A DNA stretch of 64,000 bases from Candidula unifasciata (GCA_905116865.2 CAJHNH020000491.1:124001-188000); one strand, 5' to 3'; shown: positions 21,260 to 32,859, counted from the first letter of the stretch. The notes: a model not told the origin generated them from the sequence alone. A program made the numbers and translations.

Positions 21260-22055
21260 AGTTCCCATAAATGCTTGATCATTTGTGTGATAAGCCTAGA
21301 AAGTTAGCGGTTTCAGCTACTTTCTTTTGCATGGAGAAATAAATCTTCTTTCTGAACTAACCAAAAACAAAAGAATCTATGGCTAGGAAGCTCAGTGGAA
21401 AGAAAAAGTTGCACACAGATGCAACCAAATTTTTCAATCCCTCTTTATCAAACCTCTGAACCAGTCTCCCTTTATTTTAATAGTTCTGACCACAGAGGAA
21501 AAATTGACATCTCCATTACTGTCATCAAATCTTGCTCCATGGATCAGCCCAGCAATCGGTATATAATTCCACCATTCTTAGTACTGCAATGATCAAAGCT
21601 CAGTATTATTTATCTAATCTTAATTTATTTTTCATTATTGGTTTTCCTGTTTATTCATTAATGTTTCATTTCTCAGTAGCTCTCTCTTTCCATTTTATTT
21701 CACATTTCCATTCTATTTGACCTTTATTTGTTTATTCTTGTTTATGATTTGTGATTTTTTTTTTTTTTCAACTGACAAACACTTTGGTTTAATAGTTATG
21801 TGCTTTTTATTTCCTTTCTCTCCATTGAGCTTCCTAGCCAAAGTTTATTTATTACTTTCTGCCTAACGGCTATTACCCCTGACCCCTGTTTGTGACATCT
21901 TTCTAAACTAGCTGACCTGTTAGGACAACAGGTCGGAATTTATGTATATCAGAGCCTAACTATCATTTATAATTATGGAAACTGTGCATGGGTAATAATA
22001 TGCCCAATTTTCATAGCCAGTAGCCAAGCTATCATTTAATAAAATGAAGCTATTA
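21260..22055. other. Unannotated AT-rich sequence
   Basis: No exon or repeat family recognised. Confidence 0.35.
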
Positions 22056-22059
22056 AACT

Positions 22060-22212
22060 CTTCAGGAGGAAGACAGAGAAGACAGTAGAGAGATCAAACT
22101 GGTAGACTGAGAAATCTCCAAATGGAAAAGAAAGGCCTACCTTAGAGATGGGTGATTTTTACAACAATGAACCTCAGGTCAGCTCAAAATGCTGAAGAAG
22201 AAGAAGAATAAG
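22060..22212 (+). mobile_element. Possible LINE tail ending in GAA repeats
   Basis: An A/G-rich segment ending 'caaaatgctgaagaagaaga' resembles the 3' ends at 21255 and 38940, where a LINE ends in the same repeat. Coding similarity is too weak to place further. Confidence 0.3.
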
Positions 22213-22214
22213 CC

Positions 22215-22930
22215 ATTTAACTGTAGGATAGAATGTATTCATGGATAACCATCAGCAGGAATATAATTCCATCCATTATTGAAGTAGGCAGAGTGTTTGT
22301 AATTATGCTAAATATAGGATTAATGTGAGCAGTTTGATTGGTTTGTAGAATGAGGGAAATCCCTAGGTGGTAAGACATGAAGTGTGAGAGAGGGAAAAAC
22401 ACAGGATTGTGTGAGTTGACTTGGGAACACAAGATAACTGGGGGAAGAGCTGAACAGCAAGTCATTCTGTGATAGGGCCTAAGAGCGAGAAGGAGTGAAA
22501 GTTGATCCAGAACTGTCCAACCAACTGTCCAACACTTTAAATTAATCCTATTTTTAGCATCACTACAGCGTTAGAGCCATTACAAATCCATAACTGAATC
22601 TTTGAGGATCTGCCACTCAACTTCTTATCTTTGTGCTATACATTTAGGCATTTTGATTAGTATTTTATTATTATTATTGGAATTTGGTTTTTTATTAGCT
22701 CTGTTGTCTAGCTGGTTGAGTTTTCTAGTCAGAGTCTATGCTGTATTTAGTACTTCACTGATAAAGACTTTGGTCAAAATGCTGGGTTGTGTTTGTGTGT
22801 TTCTTTTCCATTCCCCCCATTGAGCTTTCTAGTAAGATTTTGTGTCATATTTAGCATACGGCACTACTGAAAATAATCATATACAGAAAAGAAAAAGGGG
22901 GAGGGGAGGGGGATGTGCGAACACACAAAC
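22215..22930. other. Unannotated sequence
   Basis: Nothing supported. Confidence 0.35.
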
Positions 22931-22939
22931 TGAAAGTAA

Positions 22940-23328
22940 AAGGGTCTGGATGTTTGAGGATTAAGCCTGGCCAAGTAAAAGGGTTTGGACATGTGAGGAT
23001 TAAGCCTGGCCAAGTAAAAGGGTCTGGACATGTGATTATTAAGTCTGACCAAGTAAAAGGGTCTGGACATGTGATTATTAAGTCTGACCAAGTAAAAGGG
23101 TCTGGACATGTGATTATTAAGTCTGACCAAGTAAACGGGTCTGGACATGTGAGGATTAAGTCTGACCAAGTAAAAGGGTCTGAACATGTGAGGATTAAGT
23201 CTGACCAAGTAAAAGGGTCTGGACATGTGATTATTAAGTCTGACCAAGTAAAAGGGTCTGGACATGTGAGGATTAAGTCTGGCCAAGTAAAATGGTCTGG
23301 ACATGTGAGGATTAAGTCTGGCCATCTG
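22940..23328. repeat. 39-bp minisatellite
   Basis: Ten units of 39 bp: 'ggacatgtgaggattaagtc' then 'tgaccaagtaaaagggtct'. As 39 is a multiple of three, frames stay open on both strands (153 and 149 residues of 13-residue repeats); rejected as genes. One plus frame reads V-K-W-S-G-H-V-R-I at the right edge, which recalls the LINE tail motif W-F-G-H-V-R. Confidence 0.95.
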
Positions 23329-23329
23329 G

Positions 23330-25140
23330 TTCTGGTTAATTATGACAGTAACAGTAACAATTAGTTATTGAAGTAAAAGGAAAATTGGACTTGGATGGAA
23401 TGATAATGATGATGGAATGATAGTTAGAGATACTCTAACAAGACAAGACATTTATACAGCATGAAGGAAACAGCACAACAAAGAAAAACTGTCTGCAAAG
23501 TTTGAAGGAAACCATACAAGAGAGAAACATTTCCCACAAAGCTTGAAGAAAACAATGTTAAAGAGACAAACTGTTTAAGAAGCCTGAGGGGCATATTAAG
23601 TGAAAGATGGAAAAACTGTCCAGAAATAACAATTGCTTAAGAAGCCTAAAGAACAAGAGACAAATTCAGTCCACTATGCAGTGCAATAAAGACAACATAC
23701 TGCTCCCAAAACCTTAACTAGTTTGGTCCCAAACAAGAACAAAGTGTGACTGATGCTTTCCTTTGAATCATGTAATGCATTCTTTTAAATTTTACATATG
23801 GTTGGGCATTCTCAAGAAATGTTAACTTCTTAGATGGCAACTTTCACTGGATTTAACTTCTTTGAAATTAGTTTCTTCAAACTGGTTATTTCATACTTGG
23901 GCATATACTTCCAAATGTGCGAGGACTGAAAGTTTTCACGACAGGCAAAGACCAGAAGATTACATCGTCTTTAGATCTCAAGGAGGTCGGCAAGACAAGA
24001 CATGGCGGTCTTATAGGTGTTCATGTGACTATAGCTCAGATGAATATACACAATACAGTTGATAAACCTTTCTTAGAAACTGATATTAAATGAGAATAAG
24101 CATGCAAAAACTGATTCAGTTGGGGGAAAGAGGGGGGGGGGGAGGGTTGTAGAAGCAAAGAAAGAAGATATACCACCCCAACTCCTACTAGTTACAGTGA
24201 ACCTGGAGACACTAAGATGGCTGCTGCCTTAAAGGATTAGCACAAATGAGTCAGGTCGTTGTGCTAGGATGTTGACATGGACAACAAGTAACAATGACAG
24301 TAAGTGGCATACACAACATGTGGTGTTTCACATCTGATTGTTGCTAGTGACTGTAAACCCTTCAGTGGTTAGACAAGACTAGAAGTGGCATACTTGAAGC
24401 AAAATAAACAACATTTGATGTTTCACACCTGCTTTGTCACACTTTACTATACCCCCATGGGGAGACATGACAAGGCAGGTAATAATGGACTTTTGGCAAG
24501 ATAAACAACATTGCATTTTAAACCTGCTTGCTGCATACAGCTTCAGACATGACAAAAAAATTTTTTTTTACCATTGTGCAAATCTTATCCTGAATTTCAT
24601 TCACAAGAAAGGCAGAAGAATTCAATTATATGTCTGCAAATAAAAATAAGAAGAAAAAACACAAGTACAATATTAATACACAACTTCATTTAATCTTTTC
24701 AGCGATCTCCTGATGACACTTGAAAATGTATAACTCATACGTGGTGGAGTTTTCCCCCCATCTGACTAACATCAACTACACATACATGTACAACATTCAC
24801 CACATAGACATCCCCATGTGTCAATGTACATGTCTGGCCAGCAGTAATCAACTGGTGCTAACAGTTCATCAATAATTTAATCTATCATCACGACAAGAAT
24901 AAAATCAGAAAAAAATTCATAACCAAAATCTGTTATCAATATACAAGTTTAAAAGGATCAATAAACAAGTTTAAAAGGCCCACTAAATATAACCAGGCAA
25001 GTCATATTAAGAAAACCTGGACATGTGTTAAGCGAGCCATAATGAATGCTTTCCAAAAAAGAATAAACGTTTACAAATAAAATCAACACATTCCAGAATT
25101 AAAATTAAAAAATGTACACATTATATGGCACACAGTTCAA
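23330..25140. other. Unannotated intergenic sequence
   Basis: No exon or RNA gene recognised. Contains a short G tract at about 24133-24142. Confidence 0.35.
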
Positions 25141-25144
25141 TACC

Positions 25145-27413
25145 ACACAAGTATCAATCTTCATACCACACATTTTAGAACGTATCAAACTTCATACCAC
25201 ACATTCTAGAACATATCAATCTTCATACCACACATTTTAGAACATATCAATCTTCATACGCTCGCCGCGGAAGGTCATGGGTTCGCTCCCTGGCGGAACC
25301 TGACTATTTTAAAAAATGACCTTGACTCCCAGGTCAACTCAGCCTTGAGTGGGTATCGGGTGCAGTCCCGGGAATTGTGCCGATTGGTCTATAAAAACAT
25401 AAGTCTAGCCCTATATGCCCTATACGCCTAAAGCGTGGAAAAGAGTCCTTTACTTTACTTTTTTTTTACAATCTTCATACCACACATTTTAGAACATATC
25501 AATCTTCATACCAGTCATTTTAGAACATATCAATCTTCATACCACACATTTTAGAACATATCAGTCTTCATACCAGACATTTTAGAACATATCAATCTTC
25601 ATACCAGACATTTTAGAACATATCAATCTTCATACCAGACATTTTAGAACATATCAATCTTCATACCACACATTTTAGAACATATCAATCTTCATACCAG
25701 ACATTTTAGAACATATCAATCTTCATACCACACATTTTAGAACATATCAATCTTCATACCACACATTTTAGAACATATCAGTCTTCATACCAGACATTTT
25801 AGAACACATCAGTCTTCATACCACACATTTTAGAACATATCAATCTTCATACCAGACATTTTAGAACATATCAATCTTCATACCACACATTTTAGAACAT
25901 ATCAGTCTTCATACCAGACATTTTAGAAACACATCAGTCTTCTTCATACCACACATTTTAGAACATATCAATCTTCATACCACACATTTTAGAACATATC
26001 AATCTTCATACCACACATTTTAGAACATATCAATCTTCATACCACACATTTTAGAACATATCAATCTTCATACCACACATTTTAGAACATATCAATCTTC
26101 ATACCACACATTTAGAACATATCAATCTTCATACCACACATTTTAGAACATATCAATCTTCATACCACACATTTTAGAACATATCAATCTTCATACCAGA
26201 CATTTTAGAACATATCAATCTTCATACCACACATTTTAGAACATATCAGTCTTCATACCAGACATTTTAGAACACATCAGTCTTCATACCACACATTTTA
26301 GAACATATCAATCTTCATACCACACATTTTAGAACATATCAATCTTCATACCAGACATTTTAGAACATATCAATCTTCATACCACACATTTTAGAACATA
26401 TCAGTCTTCATACCAGACATTTTAGAACACATCAGTCTTCATACCACACATTTTAGAACATATCAATCTTCATACCACACATTTTAGAACATATCAATCT
26501 TCATACCACACATTTTAGAACATATCAGTCTTCATACCAGACATTTTAGAACATATCAATCTTTATACCACACATTTTAGAACATATCAATCTTCATACC
26601 ACACATTTTAGAACATATCAATCTTCATACCACACATTTTAGAACATATCAGTCTTCATACCAGACATTTTAGAACATATCAATCTTCATACCACACATT
26701 TTAGAACATATCAGTCTTCATACCACACATTTTATAACATATCAATCTTCATACCCCACATTTTAGAACATATCAGTCTTCATACCAGACATTTTAGAAC
26801 ATATTAATCTTCATACCACACATTTTAGAACATATCAGTCTTCATACCACACATTTTGGAACATATCAGTCTTCATACCACACATTTTAGAACATATCAG
26901 TATTCATACCAGACATTTTAGAACATATCAGTCTTCATAACAGACATTTTAGAACATATCAATCTTCATACCACACATTTTAGAACATATCAATCTTCAT
27001 ACCACACATTTTAGAACATATCAGTCTTCATACCCCACATTTTAGAACATATCAGTCTTCATACCAGACATTTTAGAACATATCAATCTTTATACCACAC
27101 ATTTTAGAACATATCAGTCTTCATACCCCACATTTTAGAACATATCAGTCTTCATACCACACATTTTAGAACATATCAGTCTTCATACCACACATTTTAT
27201 AACATATCAATCTTCATACCCCACATTTTAGAACATATCAGTCTTCATACCAGACATTTTAGAACATATTAATCTTCATACCACACATTTTAGAACATAT
27301 CAGTCTTCATACCACACATTTTGGAACATATCAATCTTCATACCAGACATTTTAGAACATATTAATCTTCATACCACACATTTTAGAACATATCAGTCTT
27401 CATACCCCACATT
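25145..27413. repeat. 31-bp satellite-like array
   Basis: About 66 units of 31 bp: 'atatcaatcttcatacca' then 'cacattttagaac'. Two polymorphic positions recur (caatctt/cagtctt and cacacat/cagacat), giving several unit types in blocks. An S3 SINE interrupts it at 25260-25468. Longest array in the window. No spacers, so it is not a CRISPR. Confidence 0.97.
25260..25468 (+). mobile_element. S3 SINE inside the 31-bp array
   Basis: 5'-truncated S3 starting at 'gctcgccgcggaagg', with body 'gggtatcgggtgcagtccc', 'gccgattggtctataaa' and tail 'gagtcctttactttact'. The flanking caatcttcatac (25248-25259 and 25469-25480) is part of the array unit and equals a 12-bp target duplication. Confidence 0.9.
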
Positions 27414-27415
27414 TT

Positions 27416-27537
27416 CTGTAAAATGGATGTGAATGCAAAATTCAAGTTCTGGAACAAGACTGAAATCTAGAAGTGGACAAACAACCCATGCATTTCATTG
27501 GAGTTTTCAGCTGGTGATGCCAAAAAGAAGAAGAAAA
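27416..27537 (+). mobile_element. S1 SINE, 3' fragment
   Basis: Carries the S1 3' third: 'aagttctggaacaagact', 'gaagtggacaaacaaccc', 'ttcagctg' and a gaagaagaaaac tail. It abuts the end of the 31-bp array. Confidence 0.7.
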
Positions 27538-27634
27538 CAGGAAACAATTTACTGAATACCAACAAGGAAGCTCATAGATGGGAAGATAAACACAGAAACA
27601 GCCAAATGTTCTGAACAAAAGCTTTTATGAATGA

Positions 27635-28464
27635 TAGCCGCCTTGGTGTAGTGGCTAGGTGCTCCCTAGTGGATCACAAGGATTTTTTTTTTTTAACTTT
27701 GGCTCTCAGGTCAACCCAGCCTTGAAAGGGTACCACATACAGTCATGGGAAGTAAAGGTGGCTGGCGTGATGCAAACCACATCACCCACCCAGTTCCAAT
27801 TGGTATATATAAGAATAAACTCACAGGGAGCAAGTACAGCGGGGATCTACCAGTCTTCAGTAGAAATTATCCTCGTCGACACATGTTTCGGCCCACTATT
27901 CCTAGACGTATTCGGAGGTGGGCCCACCTGAGTTCATGACGCTCAGGGCTGGTTCCCCGCTGCACGGAATTACCGGATGGTGTTATACTTTCGGCCAGAG
28001 ACAAGACGACTTGGTGGTTTCGAAGGAGGTACTGTGAGATAAGAAGCCGCCGCGACAGCGTAATTAAAACAGTCCGCATGCCTGGACGACCGAGCGACAA
28101 GCTTACTTTGGTTTACCGGACACATGTTGGACTTTTATTAGCAGTTGGCAGAGGGGCACTGGCAGACAATGCGTACACGATGGACTTTTCAAAGGGATGA
28201 GAAACTCTTTTCCACTAGATACCCGGACCAGCTCACCGAGGCCCGTCCCCTACGTTGTTGCGCTGCGTCCAAAGCCAGCTAGAGGCCCTTTTGGCCGCCT
28301 CTCCCAGTTTTTTGAGTGTTCGTTTCCGTTCATTACCGCGCAATCCTAGTTCTTTCACCACATTGTAGAGCGAAGTGGAAACGAGGCCTCTCGCTCCCAC
28401 TTCGACGGCAAAAACCCGTACTGTGTAAGCCTCGTTTCTCCTAAAAAAAATATAGGTCTAGCCC
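27635..28464 (+). mobile_element. S3 SINE split by a LINE
   Basis: The S3 head and body (27635-27806, 'gccttggtgtagtggctagg' to 'ccaattggtatata') and its end (about 28446-28464, 'atataggtctagccc') lie about 640 bp apart. The whole unit is flanked by ttatgaatga at 27625-27634 and 28465-28474, so the SINE landed first and the LINE piece later. Confidence 0.85.
27807..28440 (-). mobile_element. 5'-truncated LINE nested in S3
   Basis: The minus strand from 28440 reads AYTVRVFAVEVGARGLVS, then LYNVVKELGLRGNERKRTL, and ends AAKRASSWLWTQRNN before a stop. This is the C-terminus of a non-LTR reverse transcriptase protein. About 400 bp of GC-richer 3' untranslated sequence follows to 27807. Base composition is clearly higher in GC than the surroundings, consistent with a younger insertion. 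Confidence 0.8.
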
Positions 28465-28474
28465 TTATGAATGA

Positions 28475-28670
28475 GCAGCACAACAAAAATAAACCATAAT
28501 CAAAATCATCTTCTTGTTGTTGTGCTCATTGATTAAAGATATGATTGAAATGTTCAGTTGTTTCTATGTCTGTTGTTTCCTTCCACTTTCCCTGATATTC
28601 ATAACTGTTGTTTGGTTAAGTGATTTCTTGATACCAGTATGACGGTAGCTGTCTCTATTTTCCTCACTTT
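28475..28670. other. Short unannotated stretch
   Basis: Nothing recognised between the nested elements and the next array. Confidence 0.35.
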
Positions 28671-28675
28671 TCTGA

Positions 28676-29446
28676 ACAGCATGAGACCAGTTTTAGCCAA
28701 CTAAACTTTTTCTAAACAGCGTGAGACCAGTTTTAACCAACTAAACTTTTTCTTAACAGCATGAGACCAGTTTTAGCCAACGAAACTTTTTCTTAACAGC
28801 ATGAGACCAATTTTAGCCAACTAAACATTTTCTAAACAGCGTGAGACCAGTTTTAGCCAACGAAACTTTTTCTTAACAGCATGAGACCAATTTTAGCCAA
28901 CTAAACATTTTCTAAACAGCATGAGACCAGTTTTAGCCAACTAAACATTTTCTAAACAGCGTGAGACCAGTTTTAGTCAACTAAACTTATTTCTTAACAG
29001 CATGAGACCAGTTTTAGTCAACTAAACATTTTCTAAACAGCATGAGACCAGTTTTAGTCAACTAAACTTATTTCTTAACAGCATGAGACCAGTTTTAGCC
29101 AACTAAACATTTTCTAAACAGCGTGAGACCAGTTTTAGTCAACTAAACATTTTCTAAACAGCGTGAGACCAGTTTTAGCCAACTAAACATTTTCTAAACA
29201 GCGTGAGACCAGTTTTAGTCAACTAAACTTATTTCTTAACAGCATGAGACCAGTTTTAGTCAACTAAACTTTTTCTAAACAGCATGAGACCAGTTTTAGC
29301 CAACTAAACATTTTCTAAACAGCGTGAGACCAGTTTTAACCAACTAAACTTTTTTCTTAACAGCTTTAGACCATTTTTAGCCAACTAAACATTTTCTAAA
29401 CAGCATGAGACCAGTTTTAGCCAACTAAACTATTTCTCTATCAATA
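28676..29446. repeat. 40-bp minisatellite (gagaccag unit)
   Basis: About 19 units: 'atgagaccagttttagccaa' then 'ctaaacattttctaaacagc'. Subtypes alternate (gtgagacc/atgagacc, ccaact/tcaact, ttttcttaac/tttctaaac), with some units 41 bp. Confidence 0.95.
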
Positions 29447-29554
29447 TGATGCTGTCTCAAGCCACTATGTCATAGCGTATTATTTTTACCCTTCCTTTGT
29501 CTACAACCAGTAGAAATTATTTCCTCTCCAGCCACAGACTGCTTTTTAACATTC

Positions 29555-29845
29555 TTCTTCTTCTTCTTCTTCGCATTCATCAGCTGTAAACTCTGGTGGA
29601 AAGTTCTGGTTGTTCATCCACTTCTGGACTGCAGTCCTGTTCAAGAACTTGAGTGTTGCGTGTTTATCCATTTGACAGATTCTACTAATTTGTTTACAGA
29701 CTGTTGGTTCCCTGCCTCTAAGGCAGATGCACTCCAGCTTTGAAGCTCCCAATTAGTCGACTCTTACAACTTGCTTTTGGGTAGGCAGTGGATATATTCT
29801 TGTTTTCCCTATCACAGGGCCCGGGAACCCACACATGGAGTTTTT
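29555..29845 (-). mobile_element. S1 SINE
   Basis: Minus-strand S1 with (ttc)n at left, 'cagctgtaaactctggtgg', 'gactgttggttccctgcctc', 'aattagtcgactcttac' and a 'cccgggaacccacac' head at right. Flanks resemble each other loosely (tttttaacattc / ttttttcattc). Confidence 0.8.
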
Positions 29846-29849
29846 TCAT

Positions 29850-30217
29850 TCTAAATTTAATGCAAACTGGTCCTGGATGCGAAAAAAGATTAGCAAAAAT
29901 TTAAAGTGTACACAATGATGTACAGACCAAGTGGAAATCAAAATAACCAACCAGGCAAACAGTGGACAGTGAATAATAGAGCCCTGGGAAACTTTATGTA
30001 CAAAGAATACAAAAAAGACACACTCTGCAATTTGTACTTCACTTTAACACAGCAAGGTACAAAAGGATCAAGAACAGAAAGAAGAAAACAGTTTTACCAA
30101 CAAGTGTGTGCTGTGTTGCTCAGTATGGACAGACTTGCAGAGTCGAATAGTCGTATGATGAAATCAAATGTCCAGGCCCTATTTTTGTTGGGGGAAGGAG
30201 AAATAGACTTAATGCCC
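29850..30217 (+). other. Unannotated region with an unrecognised frame
   Basis: A 142-residue plus frame spans 29906-30334. Its first 100 residues (starting MYTMMYRPSGNQNNQ) are not repeat-derived, but the rest lies inside a MITE. No splice signals or known motif; probably chance or debris. Confidence 0.25.
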
Positions 30218-30361
30218 TTAACTCTTTCATCCCAGGGGTTAAGCATAAGAGATCCAAGGGGTAGCAAAGAGAGAAATAAAATCAGAGCTTCTTCCATTCA
30301 TAAGGTTTCCTGGTTGGAAACTATGAATAAATGATGTACTCCCTAGGATTGAAAGAGTTAA
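30218..30361. mobile_element. TTAA MITE, copy 1
   Basis: A 144-bp element with 'ttaactctttcatccc' at the left and 'ggattgaaagagttaa' at the right. Homologous throughout to 31114-31251. TTAA at both ends suggests a piggyBac-type target site. Confidence 0.75.
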
Positions 30362-30855
30362 GTATGTTGTAAAATGTGACTAACTTTGACTTTTTTTTAA
30401 ATCAAATGTGTTGGGGCCGAAAGGCACAAATATTGCAGCTTCAACACAAAATGCAACTGCCCTTTTAAGGGTGATTGCAGAACAGGATGAACTGTGGGTT
30501 GTGTAGAGCACCATGATGGAAGCATCAGCACAAGTCAGCTACCATATTTACAGAAACAACAGATCAATCAACATGGTGCAGTTCATGCTTTGTTTTTTAA
30601 ATGTACTTAGTAAGTATTCTGGTGTGGTTGCATTTTACCATTTGAATTAACGCCCTTCCTGGCATATATTGTTGTTTCTAAGTGCCAAGAGATTTTTAAC
30701 ATGCATTGGGTCTTCTTATTCAATCGTCCTCATCTGTGAAGGCTAGGCATCTACTTCAATGACAACAGCAGTAGCACCATCATGTCGCAGGTCCTTCGTT
30801 CAATGTTGTTGCTGCCTTGTTTAATTTTTATTATCAAGGCAACTTCAGTATTCTG
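30362..30855. other. Unannotated sequence
   Basis: A 'atgtgttggggccgaaaggc' block near 30408 recurs at about 40488; otherwise nothing recognised. Confidence 0.3.
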
Positions 30856-30859
30856 TCTT

Positions 30860-31080
30860 TTGTTATATTATTATAAATGCTTGCCTGCTAGCCGAAAGGT
30901 CTTGGATTCAAATCTCCATCAAGATGGATTTCTGTTAAACCTGGCTCTTAGGTGCGCCCTATTGTCCTGGGAGGTAGAGACAGCTGGTGAGATGTTACCC
31001 ACATCAGCCATTGAGTGCTAAGTGATCTGCAGTATAAAAATATGAGTCTGGCATCATATACACTTGGTTTTTTCAGTCCC
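30860..31080 (+). mobile_element. S3 SINE, old copy
   Basis: Head with B-box-like 'ggattcaaatctcc', body 'gtcctgggaggtagagac', 'cagctggtgagatgttaccc' and 'atgagtctggcatcatat'. Clearly S3-like but very diverged. Confidence 0.5.
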
Positions 31081-31113
31081 TTGGAATTCATGTTAACAAA
31101 GTTTTCACTGTAT

Positions 31114-31251
31114 TTAACTCTTTGAGTCCCAGGGGGTTTAGCATCACAGGCCCAGGAGGTAGTAAGAAAATTAATAAAATTGGTGCATCATGCGTTCATT
31201 GGGCTTCTAGGTAGGAACCTATGAAGCATTCCTTGGGACTCAAAGAGTTAA
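31114..31251. mobile_element. TTAA MITE, copy 2
   Basis: A 138-bp element with near-perfect inverted ends: 'ttaactctttgagtccc' and 'gggactcaaagagttaa'. Internal 'agcatcacaggcccagg' aligns with 'agcataagagatccaagg' of copy 1. Confidence 0.8.
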
Positions 31252-31267
31252 ACATTTCAGTTTCTGA

Positions 31268-32078
31268 GACATGGGTATCATGAGCCAGTCTTAAGGTTCC
31301 AATTCTGAAGGCAGTCTTTCTGAGACATGGTGCTGCTCATGAGCCAGTCTTCATTAAGGTTCTGATTCTGAAGGCAGTCTTTCTGAAACATGATGCTGCT
31401 CAGAAGCCAGTCTTCATTAAGGTTCCAATTCTGAAGGCAGTCTTTCTGAGACATGGTGCTGCTCATCAGCCAGTCTTCATTAAGGTTCTGATTCTGAAGG
31501 CAGTCTTTCTGAGACATGGTGCTGCTCATGAGCCAGTCTTCATTAAGGTTCTGATTCTGAAGGCAGTCTTTCTGAGACATGGTGCTGCTCATCAGCCAGT
31601 CTTCATTAAGGTTCTGATTCTGAAGGCAGTCTTTCTGAGACATGGTGCTGCTCATGAGCCAGTCTTCATTAAGGTTCTGATTCTGAAGGCAGTCTTTCTG
31701 AAACATGATGCTGCTCAGAAGCCAGTCTTCATTAAGGTTCCAATTCTGAAGGCAGTCTTTCTGAGACATGGTGCTGCTCATCAGCCAGTCTTCATTAAGG
31801 TTCTGATTCTGAAGGCAGTCTTTCTGAGACATGGTGCTGCTCATGAGCCAGTCTTCATTAAGGTTCTGATTCTGAAGGCAGTCTTTCTGAGACATGGTGC
31901 TGCTCATCAGCCAGTCTTCATTAAGGTTCTGATTCTGAAGGCAGTCTTTCTGAGACATGGTGCTGCTCATGAGCCAGTCTTCATTAAGGCTCTGATTCTG
32001 AAGGCAGTCTTTCTGATACATGATGCTGCTCAGAAGCCAGTCTTCATTAAGGTTCTGATTCTGAAGGCAGTCTTTCCC
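31268..32078. repeat. 63-bp minisatellite with higher-order structure
   Basis: About 13 units of 63 bp ('gccagtcttcattaaggttc', 'tgattctgaaggcagtcttt', 'ctgagacatggtgctgctca'). A variant unit with 'tgaaacatgatgctgctcag' recurs every fifth unit, so the array also has a 315-bp period; gag/cag at the unit start adds an alternation. The 314-residue minus frame of 21-residue repeats (KDCLQNQNLNEDWLMSSTM) exists because 63 is a multiple of three. Confidence 0.95.
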
Positions 32079-32119
32079 CTTTGGTGGTCCATGAAACAAA
32101 TTTATGATCAATGGTATCA

Positions 32120-32300
32120 CATACACAATCCCCATGTAGGTTTTGCACCCACTGTGAGGAACAACAAGAACAGAGCCACTGCCCGTTTGCTTTGAAGCTG
32201 AAACTAAGATTACAAGACCCACTGCTCCCTGATAAGCATGTCCTAAGAGTTGATCTGACCAATCAGGGATGTTTCCACTGAAGTCAGAGTACCTCTGAAA
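32120..32300 (+). mobile_element. S1 SINE, partial copy
   Basis: Contains 'aagcatgtcctaagagttga', 'ccaatcagggatgtt' and 'cactgaagtcagagtacctc', the 5' half of S1. It sits beside a second partial copy with the same unusual insertion ('gattacaagacccactgc'), suggesting a local duplication. Confidence 0.6.
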
Positions 32301-32374
32301 TGCACAGAATTTCCATCGCTATCCCTTCCTCAAGGAACAATGATGGACAATCTGTGTGTTTTTTGTTGGCACAG

Positions 32375-32672
32375 GAGCAGAGCAGTTAGTGGGGAGACCC
32401 ATGTGCTATGAAGCTGAACCAGATTACAAGACCCACTGCCCGCTAACAAGCATGTCCTAAGAGTTGACCAATTAGGGATGTTGCCATTGAAGTTGGTGCA
32501 TCTGCCTGAGAGGTAAGGTTTCAACAGTCTGCATACAAATAAACCTGATCTGTTAAAGGGATGTGAACGCAACAATCAGGTTCTGAAACAAGATGAAAGT
32601 CTAGAAGTTCATCAAACAACCAGGACTTTCCACCAGCGTTTACAGACAGTGAACCCAAAGAGGAAGATAAAG
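32375..32672 (+). mobile_element. S1 SINE
   Basis: Carries 'aagcatgtcctaagagttga', 'catctgcctgagaggtaagg', 'caggttctgaaacaagatg' and 'tttccaccagcgtttacag', ending in an A/G-rich tail. Shares 'gattacaagacccactgcc' with the neighbouring partial copy. Confidence 0.7.
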
Positions 32673-32674
32673 AT

Positions 32675-32855
32675 ACACACTCACAAAAACTCTTCAACTT
32701 TTTAATTTAAAAAATTTTTTTTTGGGGGTGATTCTTACCTGTTTTTTTTTAATTCTTACCTTTGTGTGTGTGTGTGTGTGTGTGTGTGACTCTTACCTGT
32801 TTTTTTGTTGTTGTTGTGATTTTTACCTGGTTTTTTTTTAAGCTTACTTACTTTT
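32675..32855. repeat. T-rich and TG simple sequence
   Basis: A TG microsatellite at about 32763-32788 between T-rich runs, with a 'tcttacctgtttttt' motif repeated several times. Confidence 0.7.
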
Positions 32856-32859
32856 TCAT

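Noticed and set aside
22864..23364. 153- and 149-residue frames on opposite strands
   Set aside because: Both are translations of the same 39-bp array.
25145..27413. Possible CRISPR array
   Set aside because: Units are contiguous with no unique spacers, and the genome is eukaryotic.
29906..30334. 142-residue plus frame
   Set aside because: The last third is inside a MITE and no domain or splice sites support the rest; kept only as unannotated sequence.
31278..32222. 314-residue minus frame of 21-residue repeats
   Set aside because: The 63-bp unit is a multiple of three, so the frame stays open; it ends in unrelated S1 sequence and has no gene signals.
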